NCBI GenBank assembly: GCA_021818865.1
Contig: JAKASX010000030.1
Span: 1 to 36,705 of the forward strand
From: Acidobacteriota bacterium
Lineage (GTDB): Bacteria > Acidobacteriota > Terriglobia > Acidiferrales > UBA7541
Direction: 5' to 3'
Length of the DNA: 36,705 nucleotides
Below, piece by piece: positions 22,503 through 29,818 of this stretch. Every line of letters begins with the position of its first letter. Within the stretch, counting starts at the first letter, position 1. Made by a program: the position numbers and the translations under genes. The notes below the pieces were generated by a model. The model searched no databases. It worked only from the letters and a program-made list of their open reading frames with translations, and had not been told where the DNA came from.

Positions 22503-23984
22503 ATGAAGAGAGTCGCTTCGGGCATCTCGCCGGTCATCGCCATCGACAAGCGCAAGCGGCAATTCCTGTACAAACAGGTGTATGAATCCTATCGCCAAGC
22601 CATCGTGGAGGGCAGACTAGCTCCCGGCCAGAGGGTTCCCTCGACGCGGGTCGCGGCGATGGAGTTGGGGATTTCCCGGATTCCCGTGCTCGATGCTTAC
22701 GCTCAGCTCCTCGCGGAAGGCTATTTTGAGAGCCGGGTCGGCTCGGGAACTGTCGTATCCAGATCCTTGCCCGACCGCGCGATCCCATTGCGCGCTGCGA
22801 GCGCGCCCTCGCCGAGCGCAAGCGGAGGGCGACGGCCGGTGGCGAAGCGTTGTTCGGCGCTTCCGAGCGGAGGGGATCTGTACCGCCGGCGTGGCCGCGG
22901 TGCGTTTGCCGTGGGCCAGGTGGCGTTCGATCACTTTCCGTTCCAGGTGTGGAACCGGCTGGTGACTCGCTATAGCCGCAGGATGCGCGCCGGCGGCCTG
23001 GATTACGGGGACGCGATGGGATTGCCGGACCTGCGCGATGCGATTGCCAGCCATCTGCGAACTGCGCGCGGCCTTCACTGCCAGGCGGAGCAGATTTTGG
23101 TGGTCAGCGGGTCGCAGCAGGGTTTGGAATTGGCCTGCCGCGTGCTGCTCGACGCGGGAGACCGGGTGTGGATGGAAGAGCCGGGCTACAGTTTCGCCCG
23201 CAGCGTCTTCACTTCAAACGATTGCAGGATCGTGCCCGTCCCGGTTGATTCGGAAGGCTTAGACGTGGCTTCGGGAATCCGGCAATGCCGCCGTGCGCGA
23301 GCCGCAGTGGTGACTCCCTCCCACCAATATCCGCTCGGTGCGACCATGAGCGCGTCGCGACGACTGCAACTGCTGGACTGGGCCGCAAAAAACGAGGCGT
23401 GGATTATCGAGGACGATTACGACAGCGAGCACCGGTACGAGGGCCTGCCGGCCACTTCCCTGCAGGGGATGGACCGCAATTCACGCGTGGTGTACGTGGG
23501 CACGTTAAGCAAGGTGCTTTTCCCCTCGCTGCGCCTGGGTTACGTGGTGGCACCTCTGGATCTGGTGGAGCGTTTTCGCGCCGTTCGTCTGGCCATGGAC
23601 ATCTGTCCACCGACTCTCTTTCAAAACGTGCTGGCCGACTTCATTCGCGAAGGGCATTTTTCCCGCCACATCCGCCGAATGAGAACGCTTTACGCCGAGC
23701 GCCGAAGCGTGCTGATCGAGAGCCTCCGGCGGGAACTGGGTTCTGTGGCGGAACTTTCGGGAGGACAGGCGGGAATGCACCTTGCCATCCTGATGAATGG
23801 GATCGACGATCGTGTGACCGCCGATCGCGCCGAGCGCGTGCGCCTCTGGCTCACACCGCTTTCTCCGGCGTATCACCGCAGCGAAAACGCTCGCACGGGT
23901 TTCATCCTGGGTCTTGGCAGCGTTCCGGTGCAGGACATTCCGGACGCGGTCCGCAAGTTGGGGACAATCTTGCATGGGAAATGA
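22503..23984 (+). CDS. MocR/PdxR-type transcription regulator (GntR helix-turn-helix plus aminotransferase domain)
   Basis: The protein has 493 residues. The N-terminal winged helix (about 20-88) contains LYKQVYESYRQAIVEGRLAP, GQRVPSTRVAAMELGISR and the wing GSGTVV. A linker of about 50 residues follows. The C-terminal fold-type I aminotransferase domain has VVSGSQQGLELA, the family motif EDDYDSEHRY (about 303-312) and the PLP lysine Lys337 in YVGTLSKVLFPSLRLGY. Such proteins sense PLP or an amino compound and regulate neighbouring divergent genes, here the CxC protein and perhaps the DoxX-like gene. No pdx genes are near. An earlier in-frame ATG at 22431 would place the promoter inside the gene, so 22503 is preferred. 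Confidence 0.9.
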   Translation: MKRVASGISPVIAIDKRKRQFLYKQVYESYRQAIVEGRLAPGQRVPSTRVAAMELGISRIPVLDAYAQLLAEGYFESRVGSGTVVSRSLPDRAIPLRAASAPSPSASGGRRPVAKRCSALPSGGDLYRRRGRGAFAVGQVAFDHFPFQVWNRLVTRYSRRMRAGGLDYGDAMGLPDLRDAIASHLRTARGLHCQAEQILVVSGSQQGLELACRVLLDAGDRVWMEEPGYSFARSVFTSNDCRIVPVPVDSEGLDVASGIRQCRRARAAVVTPSHQYPLGATMSASRRLQLLDWAAKNEAWIIEDDYDSEHRYEGLPATSLQGMDRNSRVVYVGTLSKVLFPSLRLGYVVAPLDLVERFRAVRLAMDICPPTLFQNVLADFIREGHFSRHIRRMRTLYAERRSVLIESLRRELGSVAELSGGQAGMHLAILMNGIDDRVTADRAERVRLWLTPLSPAYHRSENARTGFILGLGSVPVQDIPDAVRKLGTILHGK

Positions 23985-24034
23985 GATGCCGGAAGCTGAC
24001 GCGAGCTATTCTCCCCTTTTCGCGTGGCATCGCG

Positions 24035-24040
24035 TAGAAT
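24035..24040 (+). promoter_or_regulatory. Putative -10 box of the tRNA-Arg gene
   Basis: TAGAAT lies 13 bp before the tRNA 5' end, a suitable distance. No good -35 hexamer is visible at the expected spacing, so support is limited to the -10 and its position. Confidence 0.35.
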
Positions 24041-24053
24041 CAGGGTTAACGAT

Positions 24054-24130
24054 GCGCCCGTAGCTCAGTGGACCAGAGCGTCTGCCTTCTAAGCAGAGGG
24101 TCGCAGGTTCGAATCCTGCCGGGCGCGCCA
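24054..24130 (+). tRNA. tRNA-Arg (anticodon TCT)
   Basis: The 77 nt fold into a full cloverleaf. The acceptor is GCGCCCG with CGGGCGC, the D stem GCTC/GAGC and the anticodon stem TCTGC/GCAGA, with loop CTTCTAA (anticodon TCT, reading AGA). The T stem is GCAGG/CCTGC with TTCGAAT, the discriminator is G, and CCA is encoded. The last 24 nt plus 5 bases of flank are repeated exactly 129 bp downstream. Confidence 0.97.
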
Positions 24131-24137
24131 GTTTCTG

Positions 24138-24176
24138 CCGCAGTCCCGATCCAACCCATCGGGATTTCGCCTGCGG
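24138..24176 (+). terminator. Hairpin after the tRNA, possible terminator
   Basis: An inner perfect 7-bp stem TCCCGAT / ATCGGGA (24144-24150, 24158-24164) is directly followed by TTT. An outer 6-bp stem CCGCAG / CTGCGG encloses it. Its position just after the tRNA suggests a role in ending or processing the tRNA transcript. Confidence 0.5.
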
Positions 24177-24197
24177 TCCCGGCAAAAAGCGCCGGGA
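24177..24197. repeat. Second hairpin after the tRNA
   Basis: A perfect 7-bp stem TCCCGGC / GCCGGGA with a 7-base loop follows directly on the first hairpin. It has the same stem and loop lengths, which suggests duplication or a compact structured element. Confidence 0.6.
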
Positions 24198-24235
24198 TGC
24201 CAACTGCGCAGCTCGGACGCCCGCAACCGGCTCAA

Positions 24236-24264
24236 GTTCGAATCCTGCCGGGCGCGCCAGTTTC
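24236..24264 (+). repeat. Exact 29-bp copy of the tRNA-Arg 3' end (attachment-site-like)
   Basis: These 29 bases equal 24107-24135. They cover the T loop, the 3' side of the T stem, the 3' acceptor strand, CCA and five bases beyond the tRNA. The preceding 45 bases (24188-24235) do not form a proper tRNA 5' part. The pattern matches a remnant left by site-specific integration or excision at the tRNA, or a partial local duplication. No integrase gene is present between the copies or nearby. Confidence 0.75.
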
Positions 24265-24337
24265 CTTACTCGTTGGACAAGCTCCGAGCAGGCGTGCGGC
24301 GTGCGATGAGAAAACTCGATGCTCAAGATTCCGACTT

Positions 24338-25441
24338 TCAGCGCGGGGGCTGCGCCGGGATGACGCGCGGGATGCGCTCGTTGACGGGAGGGAGCGCGGG
24401 CAGCGGCAAATGAGGTTGGGTCTGATACCAATACGCGACGGAAAAATAACTGTCGCCGCGATCGTCGGCGTTGCCGTGCTCGATGGTGGCGCGGAGGGAT
24501 TTCGTGAAGGTGATCGGCGAATCAAGATTGAAACGATACACGGACCAGCGCGAACCCTGGAGTTCGGGGCCGGTGACCGGAGCGCCGTAGAGCGGATAGG
24601 AAAAGGCGCGATCGCCGAAATCCCAGGCGCCGAGGAAATAGTCTTCGGTGCCGGTGCCGTTGATCGAAGGCAATTTTTGGCCGTCGACAAAAAACATGTC
24701 GTCGCCTTCGCCCCACCAGCCGTCTGAATTTTCAATCACGGACATCGTGACGCCGACGAACTGGCCGCGACCCCGGGCGACGAGCCAAACGTAATTGTTC
24801 TTGCCGTCGAGATTCTTCGTTGCGTGGGGATGCGCGATATTCGGCGTCGCTTGGCGATATTCGGCGTGAAAGTAGAGCGTGCCTGCCGGGAGCGGATGGT
24901 CATAGGCGCGGAAATCGATGTTCCAGTAGATGGCGTCGACCGGGCGCGAGCCCTGGTTTGTGACGGTGATGAGCGCGTGCTTTTCAAAGGGCATGGGGAA
25001 AAAGCAGTTGAGCGCGTTGTCGGGCGCGACCTGGAGCGGCAGCGAATCGTAATTGACGTACTCGCCGAGACCGAGACCGAAGAAATCGCCGATTGGAGCG
25101 AGGACGCTGGGCGAGGATTCGCCGTCCCAATACATGCGAAGAACGATTTTCTTGAGGCTGTAGCGCTCGCCATCGGCGATGGTCATCCAAATGTGCGTGA
25201 TTTCGCCGGGACCGTTTTCATCGAGGAGGGTGAGTGTGCCGCCGGGAGGGATCGAGCGGTAGTCGTGATTGCCGCCAGTGCGGTCGTAGCTCGAAACGCG
25301 ATGGAGAACGTAGTTGTGCGGGCGAGTGAGATTCTGGAGAAGAGCCGGCGACTGAGCGTGCGCCGCACCAGCGAAACCGAGCAGGCAAAAGAACAAGAGA
25401 ATGGACCGCGTGACTACCCTCCGAAAATTTGCGTTCGACAA
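24338..25441 (-). CDS. Secreted GH172 (DUF2961) glycoside hydrolase
   Basis: The protein has 367 residues with a signal peptide (RSILLFFCLLGFAGAAHAQ). The body is a DUF2961/GH172 domain, with GPGEITHIWMTIAD, RMYWDGESSPSVLAPIGDFFG, then WWGEGDDMFFVDG and INGTGTEDYFLGAWDFG. Glu245 and Glu266 are 21 residues apart, the same spacing as the nucleophile and acid/base reported for the bifidobacterial difructose-anhydride-forming enzyme of GH172. An exo-alpha-fructofuranosidase or D-arabinofuranosidase type of activity is therefore likely, in the periplasm or outside the cell. The start is uncertain. TTG 25441 has no ribosome site, whereas GGAGGG (25422-25417) sits five bases before an ACG at 25411 that would give a compact signal peptide. 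Confidence 0.88.
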   Translation of the reverse strand: MSNANFRRVVTRSILLFFCLLGFAGAAHAQSPALLQNLTRPHNYVLHRVSSYDRTGGNHDYRSIPPGGTLTLLDENGPGEITHIWMTIADGERYSLKKIVLRMYWDGESSPSVLAPIGDFFGLGLGEYVNYDSLPLQVAPDNALNCFFPMPFEKHALITVTNQGSRPVDAIYWNIDFRAYDHPLPAGTLYFHAEYRQATPNIAHPHATKNLDGKNNYVWLVARGRGQFVGVTMSVIENSDGWWGEGDDMFFVDGQKLPSINGTGTEDYFLGAWDFGDRAFSYPLYGAPVTGPELQGSRWSVYRFNLDSPITFTKSLRATIEHGNADDRGDSYFSVAYWYQTQPHLPLPALPPVNERIPRVIPAQPPR

Positions 25442-25551
25442 CGACTCGCAATGTGACGCGACAATCGGCGGGCACTATACGCCTTGCGGTTGCCGGTGAC
25501 AATAGGAGATCCGGACAGTGGCTGTGCTACGCGAGTTTTTTTCGCGGCTTG

Positions 25552-26292
25552 CTAGAAGCTGACGACGACTTCGTCGGGATTCGTGGGCAGTTGGAATTTC
25601 GAGCCGAGCTGCTGATTCAGGCGCAAGGTGGCAGGAACGTTCAATTCGGAAATGGCGATTTTTTGGGCCGGCGAGCCGGTTGCCCAATAGTCGCCGCTCG
25701 CATAGATGAAGCCGTTGCGAATTTCATACCGCTGGAGCTGGAGCCGGTGGCCGTTGCGAAACACGAGAACGGCGTGAGGCAACGGCGGAACGGGCCTCGC
25801 CGCTTCTTCCGCTTCGATGGCGGCGTCTTCGCGGGAAGTGGAGGACGCGGCAGAGGCGCGATGTTCCGTTTTGATGCTCGTCGGGACTTCCGTGCCCGTG
25901 GGAACGCGAACCCAGTGGCCATCGCGATATTCGAGCATCAGCGAAGGCGCCGGCGGTGCGGGAGGAGCGGCGGGAGGGGCGGGCGGAGGAACGACGACGA
26001 TTTGCGTGGGAGATGATGGCGGCGCGGGAGAGCCCTCGTAGTAGCCCTCGTCGGTCCAGAAATACGGATACGGATAGCCCACGTAGCCGGGACCAATGAA
26101 ACGGCCTCGGCGGCCAAAATGCCGGAAGCCCCGTCCTCCCCTTCCTCTTATTCCGCCATGGCCGAAATGGATGGTCATGCCGCGCGGAGGGCCGGCAAAA
26201 CGCATGGGCCGGCCTTGGGCGTGGGCAGGCGAAGAGAAAAACAGCACTCCTGAAAAGGCGAAGGCAAGCGCGAGGATTAGCCTGCGGAGCAT
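25552..26292 (-). CDS. Secreted Gly/Arg- and Pro-rich protein with a conserved C-terminal domain, function unknown
   Basis: The protein has 246 residues. A signal peptide (MLRRLILALAFAFSGVLFFS, then SPAHAQ) leads to a low-complexity part rich in Gly, Arg, His and Tyr (for example GGIRGRGGRGFRHFGRRGRF). A Pro/Ala stretch follows (PPPAPPAAPPAPPAPS). The C-terminal third looks folded: VLVFRNGHRLQLQRYEIRNG, FIYASGDYWATGSPAQKIAI, SELNVPATLRLNQQ. I know this tail only as a feature of uncharacterised secreted proteins. The first part could interact with a surface or polymer; that is a guess from composition. ATG 26292 is chosen for the signal peptide; the frame is open upstream without such a signal. 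Confidence 0.75.
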   Translation of the reverse strand: MLRRLILALAFAFSGVLFFSSPAHAQGRPMRFAGPPRGMTIHFGHGGIRGRGGRGFRHFGRRGRFIGPGYVGYPYPYFWTDEGYYEGSPAPPSSPTQIVVVPPPAPPAAPPAPPAPSLMLEYRDGHWVRVPTGTEVPTSIKTEHRASAASSTSREDAAIEAEEAARPVPPLPHAVLVFRNGHRLQLQRYEIRNGFIYASGDYWATGSPAQKIAISELNVPATLRLNQQLGSKFQLPTNPDEVVVSF

Positions 26293-26482
26293 GAGGCTGT
26301 TCCCATGCCTAATGTATACCCGGCGGTTTGGAATGACAACAGGCTGGAAAGTACCGGAACCTGGGGCGCGAAGGGGCGCGGTGCTCGAATGGCGGAGGGC
26401 GAAGGGCATTTTGTGACGCCGGGGTCAACTGGCGGGATCCTTCAGGCCCAACAAGGCGGGGCCTTCGGGATACCAAAATGTT

Positions 26483-27862
26483 TCAAGGACGCGGCAATTC
26501 GTTTGCTAAGCGACGCAGTAGCCGAGGCCAGGCCTGGAGACCAAGGCGGAAACGTTCGGGACGATAGAACTCGTTTGGTGCGTGGATATTTTCGTCGGCG
26601 GTGCTGAAGGAAAAGAAAACGGTATCGACGCCGAGAACGTCGCGGAACGTGTTGACGATGGGGACGGTGGCGCCCATGCCAACGAACTCCGGCGGGCGGC
26701 CGAAAACTTCGGCGAGCGTTTCGGCGGCGGCGCGGACGGCCGGGCTTTCGGGAGAAACGCGATAGGCGGTTGCGCCTTCGTGGCCCTCCTCGATGGAAAG
26801 AGTGACGCCGGGCGGGCAGTGGCGTTCGAGATGGCGGCGAATCTTGGCCAAAACGTCCCCAGTGCGCTGACGCGGGACCAGACGGCAACTGAGTTTTACA
26901 TGCGCTTCGCTCGGCAAGACGGTTTTGCCGCCGGAGCCCTGATAACCGCCGTAGAAGCCGTTGACATCGAGCGTGGGCCGAAACCACTGGCGCGCGAGCA
27001 TGGCGTAGCCCGGCTCGCCGAATCCCGAGGGCGCGCCGATTTCGGCAAGATAGTTTGCTTCGTCGAAAGAGAGTTTGCCGAGCGCCTGCGCGAGCGACGG
27101 CTCGATTTCCTCGACGTCGTCGTAGAAGCCTTCGATGGCGACGCGGCCCTCCGAATGAAGCGAAGCAACGAGTTCAGCGGCAGCGTGCAAGGGATTCGCG
27201 ATGCCGCCGCCATGACGGCCGGAATGGAGATCGTGACGCGGCCCGCGCACGGTGAAGGAAAGCGAGACGAGGCCGCGCGAACTGACGGTGATGCTCGGCG
27301 CTTCGGGACGCCACATGCCGCCATCGGCGGAAAGGGCGACGGCGCAGGCGAGAGCGTCACGACGCGAGCGAACCAGAGAAGGAAGATCGACGCTGCCGAT
27401 CTCCTCTTCGGCTTCAAAGAGGAAGCGAAGATTCACGGGAGGGATTTCGCCGGAGAGGAAAAACGCTTCCGTGGCAAGAATCGGAAGCAGCATCGAGGCT
27501 TTGTCGTCGCTGACGCCGCGGCCATACAGGCGTCCATCGCGCTCGGTGAGAACGAACGGCGGAGAATGCCAGAGATTCTCGGGATCGGCGGGCTGAACGT
27601 CCATGTGGCCATAAATAAGGATGGTCGGAGCGCCGGGCGCGCCATTCCAGCGGCCGAAAACGGCGGGGTGGTGAGGCGTCTCCCAAAGCTCGACTTCGAT
27701 GGGCCCGGCTTTGCTCAGGCGCTGCGAGACCCACGCGGCGGCGCGGCGAACGTCGGCGGCGCGGGCGGGATCGGTGCTGACGGATGGAATCGAGACAAAT
27801 TCGGCGAGATCGCAGAAGTAGCGCGATTCGTTGGCGGCAAGCGTTTTCAGAACGGCGTCCAT
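26483..27862 (-). CDS. M20 family dipeptidase/metallopeptidase
   Basis: The protein has 459 residues and no signal peptide. It is a di-zinc peptidase of the M20 (carnosinase/PepV-like) type, with His86 and Asp88 in LIYGHMDVQPADP and the bridging Asp119 in GRGVSDDKASML. The catalytic and ligand glutamates 153-154 lie in FEAEEEIGS, a further ligand in ALSADGGMW, and the last histidine in DENIHAPNE. A dimerisation domain lies in the middle (about 200-320). It should hydrolyse dipeptides or acylated amino acids in the cytoplasm. GGAGA precedes ATG 27862. It is the last gene of a minus-strand run of four (creatininase, ketopantoate reductase-like, SDR, M20). Confidence 0.93.
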   Translation of the reverse strand: MDAVLKTLAANESRYFCDLAEFVSIPSVSTDPARAADVRRAAAWVSQRLSKAGPIEVELWETPHHPAVFGRWNGAPGAPTILIYGHMDVQPADPENLWHSPPFVLTERDGRLYGRGVSDDKASMLLPILATEAFFLSGEIPPVNLRFLFEAEEEIGSVDLPSLVRSRRDALACAVALSADGGMWRPEAPSITVSSRGLVSLSFTVRGPRHDLHSGRHGGGIANPLHAAAELVASLHSEGRVAIEGFYDDVEEIEPSLAQALGKLSFDEANYLAEIGAPSGFGEPGYAMLARQWFRPTLDVNGFYGGYQGSGGKTVLPSEAHVKLSCRLVPRQRTGDVLAKIRRHLERHCPPGVTLSIEEGHEGATAYRVSPESPAVRAAAETLAEVFGRPPEFVGMGATVPIVNTFRDVLGVDTVFFSFSTADENIHAPNEFYRPERFRLGLQAWPRLLRRLANELPRP

Positions 27863-27930
27863 GAGAAATTCTCCGCGCGGGTGACGCGATATCTATTTGC
27901 GCGATCTTATTGGGCTCCACGCGATCGAGT

Positions 27931-28698
27931 TCAGCGGCCTCCGTCGATGGACAGGGTTTGGCCGGTGATCCAGGCGGCGTGGTCGCTGGCGAAAAACAGA
28001 ACGCCGCTCGCGATATCCTGTGGCGAGCCGAGCCGCTTGAGCGCGATATTTTCGATGAGGCGGCGCTGGCCCTCCTCGCCGTAGGATTGCCACTGTTTTT
28101 CGGTGGTGGAATTCGAGCGGACGAAGCCGGGAGCGATCGAGTTTACCGTGATGCCCCAAGGGCCGAGTTCGTGCGCGAGTTGGCGGGTGAGGCCGATCTG
28201 GCCGGCTTTCGCCGAAGCGTAGGCTTGAATGCCGGTGAGGCTGATTCCAAGGCCGGCGCCACTCGAAATATTGACGATGCGGCCGTAGCGGGCGGCTTTC
28301 ATTGCCGGAGCGACTGCCTGGCAACAATACAAGACGCCGTCGAGATTGACGGCGAAAATGGCGCGCCAATCGGCTTCGGAGATTTCCTCGATGGGACGGC
28401 CGACCTGACCCAGGACGCCGCCGGCGTCGTTCACCAGAATATCTATGCGGCCAGTGCGGGCGAGCGTTTCGGCGGCCATGGCGTGAACGGCGGAGCGATC
28501 GGTGACGTCGAGAACGCAAACGTCGAGCGGAGTTCCCTGCTCGGCGGCGAGATGCGATGTTTCATCGAGTTCGGACTCGAGAACGTCGCAGGCGACGACG
28601 CCCGCGCCCAGACCGGCGAAATTGAGCGCGATGGCGCGGCCGAAACCGTGCGCGGCTCCCGTGACGATTACGGTACGGCCGTCGAAACGGAATTGCAT
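27931..28698 (-). CDS. Short-chain dehydrogenase/reductase
   Basis: The protein has 255 residues, a classical SDR. The Rossmann glycine motif is TGAAHGFG (13-20) and the NAG variant is NDAGG. The catalytic Ser lies in NISSGAG (about 145-146), with Tyr160 and Lys164 in YASAKAG. The C-terminal motif is GQTLSIDGG. Asp38 after the second strand (VVACDV) suggests NAD rather than NADP. It oxidises or reduces an alcohol or ketone, and the FabG/gluconate-dehydrogenase-like sequence does not give the substrate. GAAGGTG precedes ATG 28698. It is the third gene of the creatininase operon; the gaps of 46 bp before it and 68 bp after it are compatible with cotranscription. Confidence 0.93.
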   Translation of the reverse strand: MQFRFDGRTVIVTGAAHGFGRAIALNFAGLGAGVVACDVLESELDETSHLAAEQGTPLDVCVLDVTDRSAVHAMAAETLARTGRIDILVNDAGGVLGQVGRPIEEISEADWRAIFAVNLDGVLYCCQAVAPAMKAARYGRIVNISSGAGLGISLTGIQAYASAKAGQIGLTRQLAHELGPWGITVNSIAPGFVRSNSTTEKQWQSYGEEGQRRLIENIALKRLGSPQDIASGVLFFASDHAAWITGQTLSIDGGR

Positions 28699-28744
28699 TC
28701 AGTGCACCTTCGTCGCTGTACCCGCTCGCGCGGAGCGGAACAGT

Positions 28745-29818
28745 TTACGGCGCGGCCGATGCCGAGCCCTTGCTGGGATTCGGTTCAGTGACGGCCAGAA
28801 GCGACAAGTTTTCCAGCGATTGCGGGAGCGCGCGGGTTTCGACCTGGCGCATGACCGAGACGAGGCGCTCGATGTGAGGAATGGCGACACCGCGCCGGCG
28901 CGCCAGATCGAGGATGGGCACGAACTGCGCGTCGCACTCGGTTTTCCGGTGATGGACGGCGATATCGCGCCAGACGCCGCTGTGCGTCTTCGCCGAGCGG
29001 CGATTGAAAGCGACCATGGCGTCGAACGAGGCGTCAATCGCTGCTTCGGTGCCGTTTGGGCCGAAGGCAGCAGGGTCGTAGCCGTTGAAACCCATCGGCG
29101 TCGCGCTTTCGGCCGCGGCGACGGTCATGACTTCGCGGGCGAGCGAGGTGAGCGCGGGACGCGCGGGACGCGAATCGAGAACCTCGACGATGCTGGCCGG
29201 AGTGAGCGCGCTGGCGAAGAGGAGCGCGCCGTAGCCCATTTTGCCCCACAAATAACCCCAAATATTGTCGGTGGTGATGGCGGCCGGTTCGAAATGGAGC
29301 AGGGCGCGATGAACGCGCGCCAGACGCTCGGTCGCGCGGCCATCCAGCTCGCCGACGACAACCGCTCCGCGGCCGGCGTAGTGAACGACGCCGGGATCGA
29401 GCACGTCGGCGCCGAAATTGATGAAGGCGCCCATGGTTCGCTCGCGGCCGACGATTTTCGAAATCACGAGTTCGTTGAAGCCGTTCTGGAGCGACACGAC
29501 GACGCCACTTTCGGCGAGGTGAGGAGCGAGTTCGCGCGAGGCAATATCGGTGTGCAGCGCCTTGACGCAAAGGAAAATCATATCCCACACACCGGCAACG
29601 TCACGCGGCGTCCAGGCCGGGAGGGCCTCGGTGAAATTTTCGATGGGACCGGTGATGATGAGGCCGCGATCGCAAATCGCCTGCACGTGCGCGGCGTTCG
29701 CATCCACCACGGTGACGTCTAAACCGGCGCGGCACAAATACGCGGCGACGGTGCCACCGATGGCTCCCGCGCCCCAGACCAGAATGCGGTCGGGAGGGTC
29801 AGAGTGACCGGCGTTCAC
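28745..29818 (-). CDS. 2-dehydropantoate 2-reductase-like protein (PanE/ApbA family)
   Basis: The protein has 357 residues. The N-terminal Rossmann fold has the motif ILVWGAGAIGGTVAAYL, then VTVVDANAAHV. Family features follow: MIFLCVKALHT, VVSLQNGFNE and the central WGKMGYGALL with the expected lysine. The C-terminal helical domain is longer than in typical PanE (about 300 residues). In a catabolic operon it is more likely to act on a related 2-keto acid than in CoA synthesis. Start choice: GTG 29818 forms a 4-bp GTGA overlap with the creatininase stop and has GGAGGG nine bases upstream. GTG 29824 is too close to that site. Confidence 0.88.
   Translation of the reverse strand: MNAGHSDPPDRILVWGAGAIGGTVAAYLCRAGLDVTVVDANAAHVQAICDRGLIITGPIENFTEALPAWTPRDVAGVWDMIFLCVKALHTDIASRELAPHLAESGVVVSLQNGFNELVISKIVGRERTMGAFINFGADVLDPGVVHYAGRGAVVVGELDGRATERLARVHRALLHFEPAAITTDNIWGYLWGKMGYGALLFASALTPASIVEVLDSRPARPALTSLAREVMTVAAAESATPMGFNGYDPAAFGPNGTEAAIDASFDAMVAFNRRSAKTHSGVWRDIAVHHRKTECDAQFVPILDLARRRGVAIPHIERLVSVMRQVETRALPQSLENLSLLAVTEPNPSKGSASAAP

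Noticed and set aside
24188-24267. Possible second tRNA ending in the copied acceptor strand
   Set aside because: The 5' half does not form D or anticodon arms and the acceptor 5' strand is mismatched, so only the 3' 29 bp is a true tRNA-derived copy.
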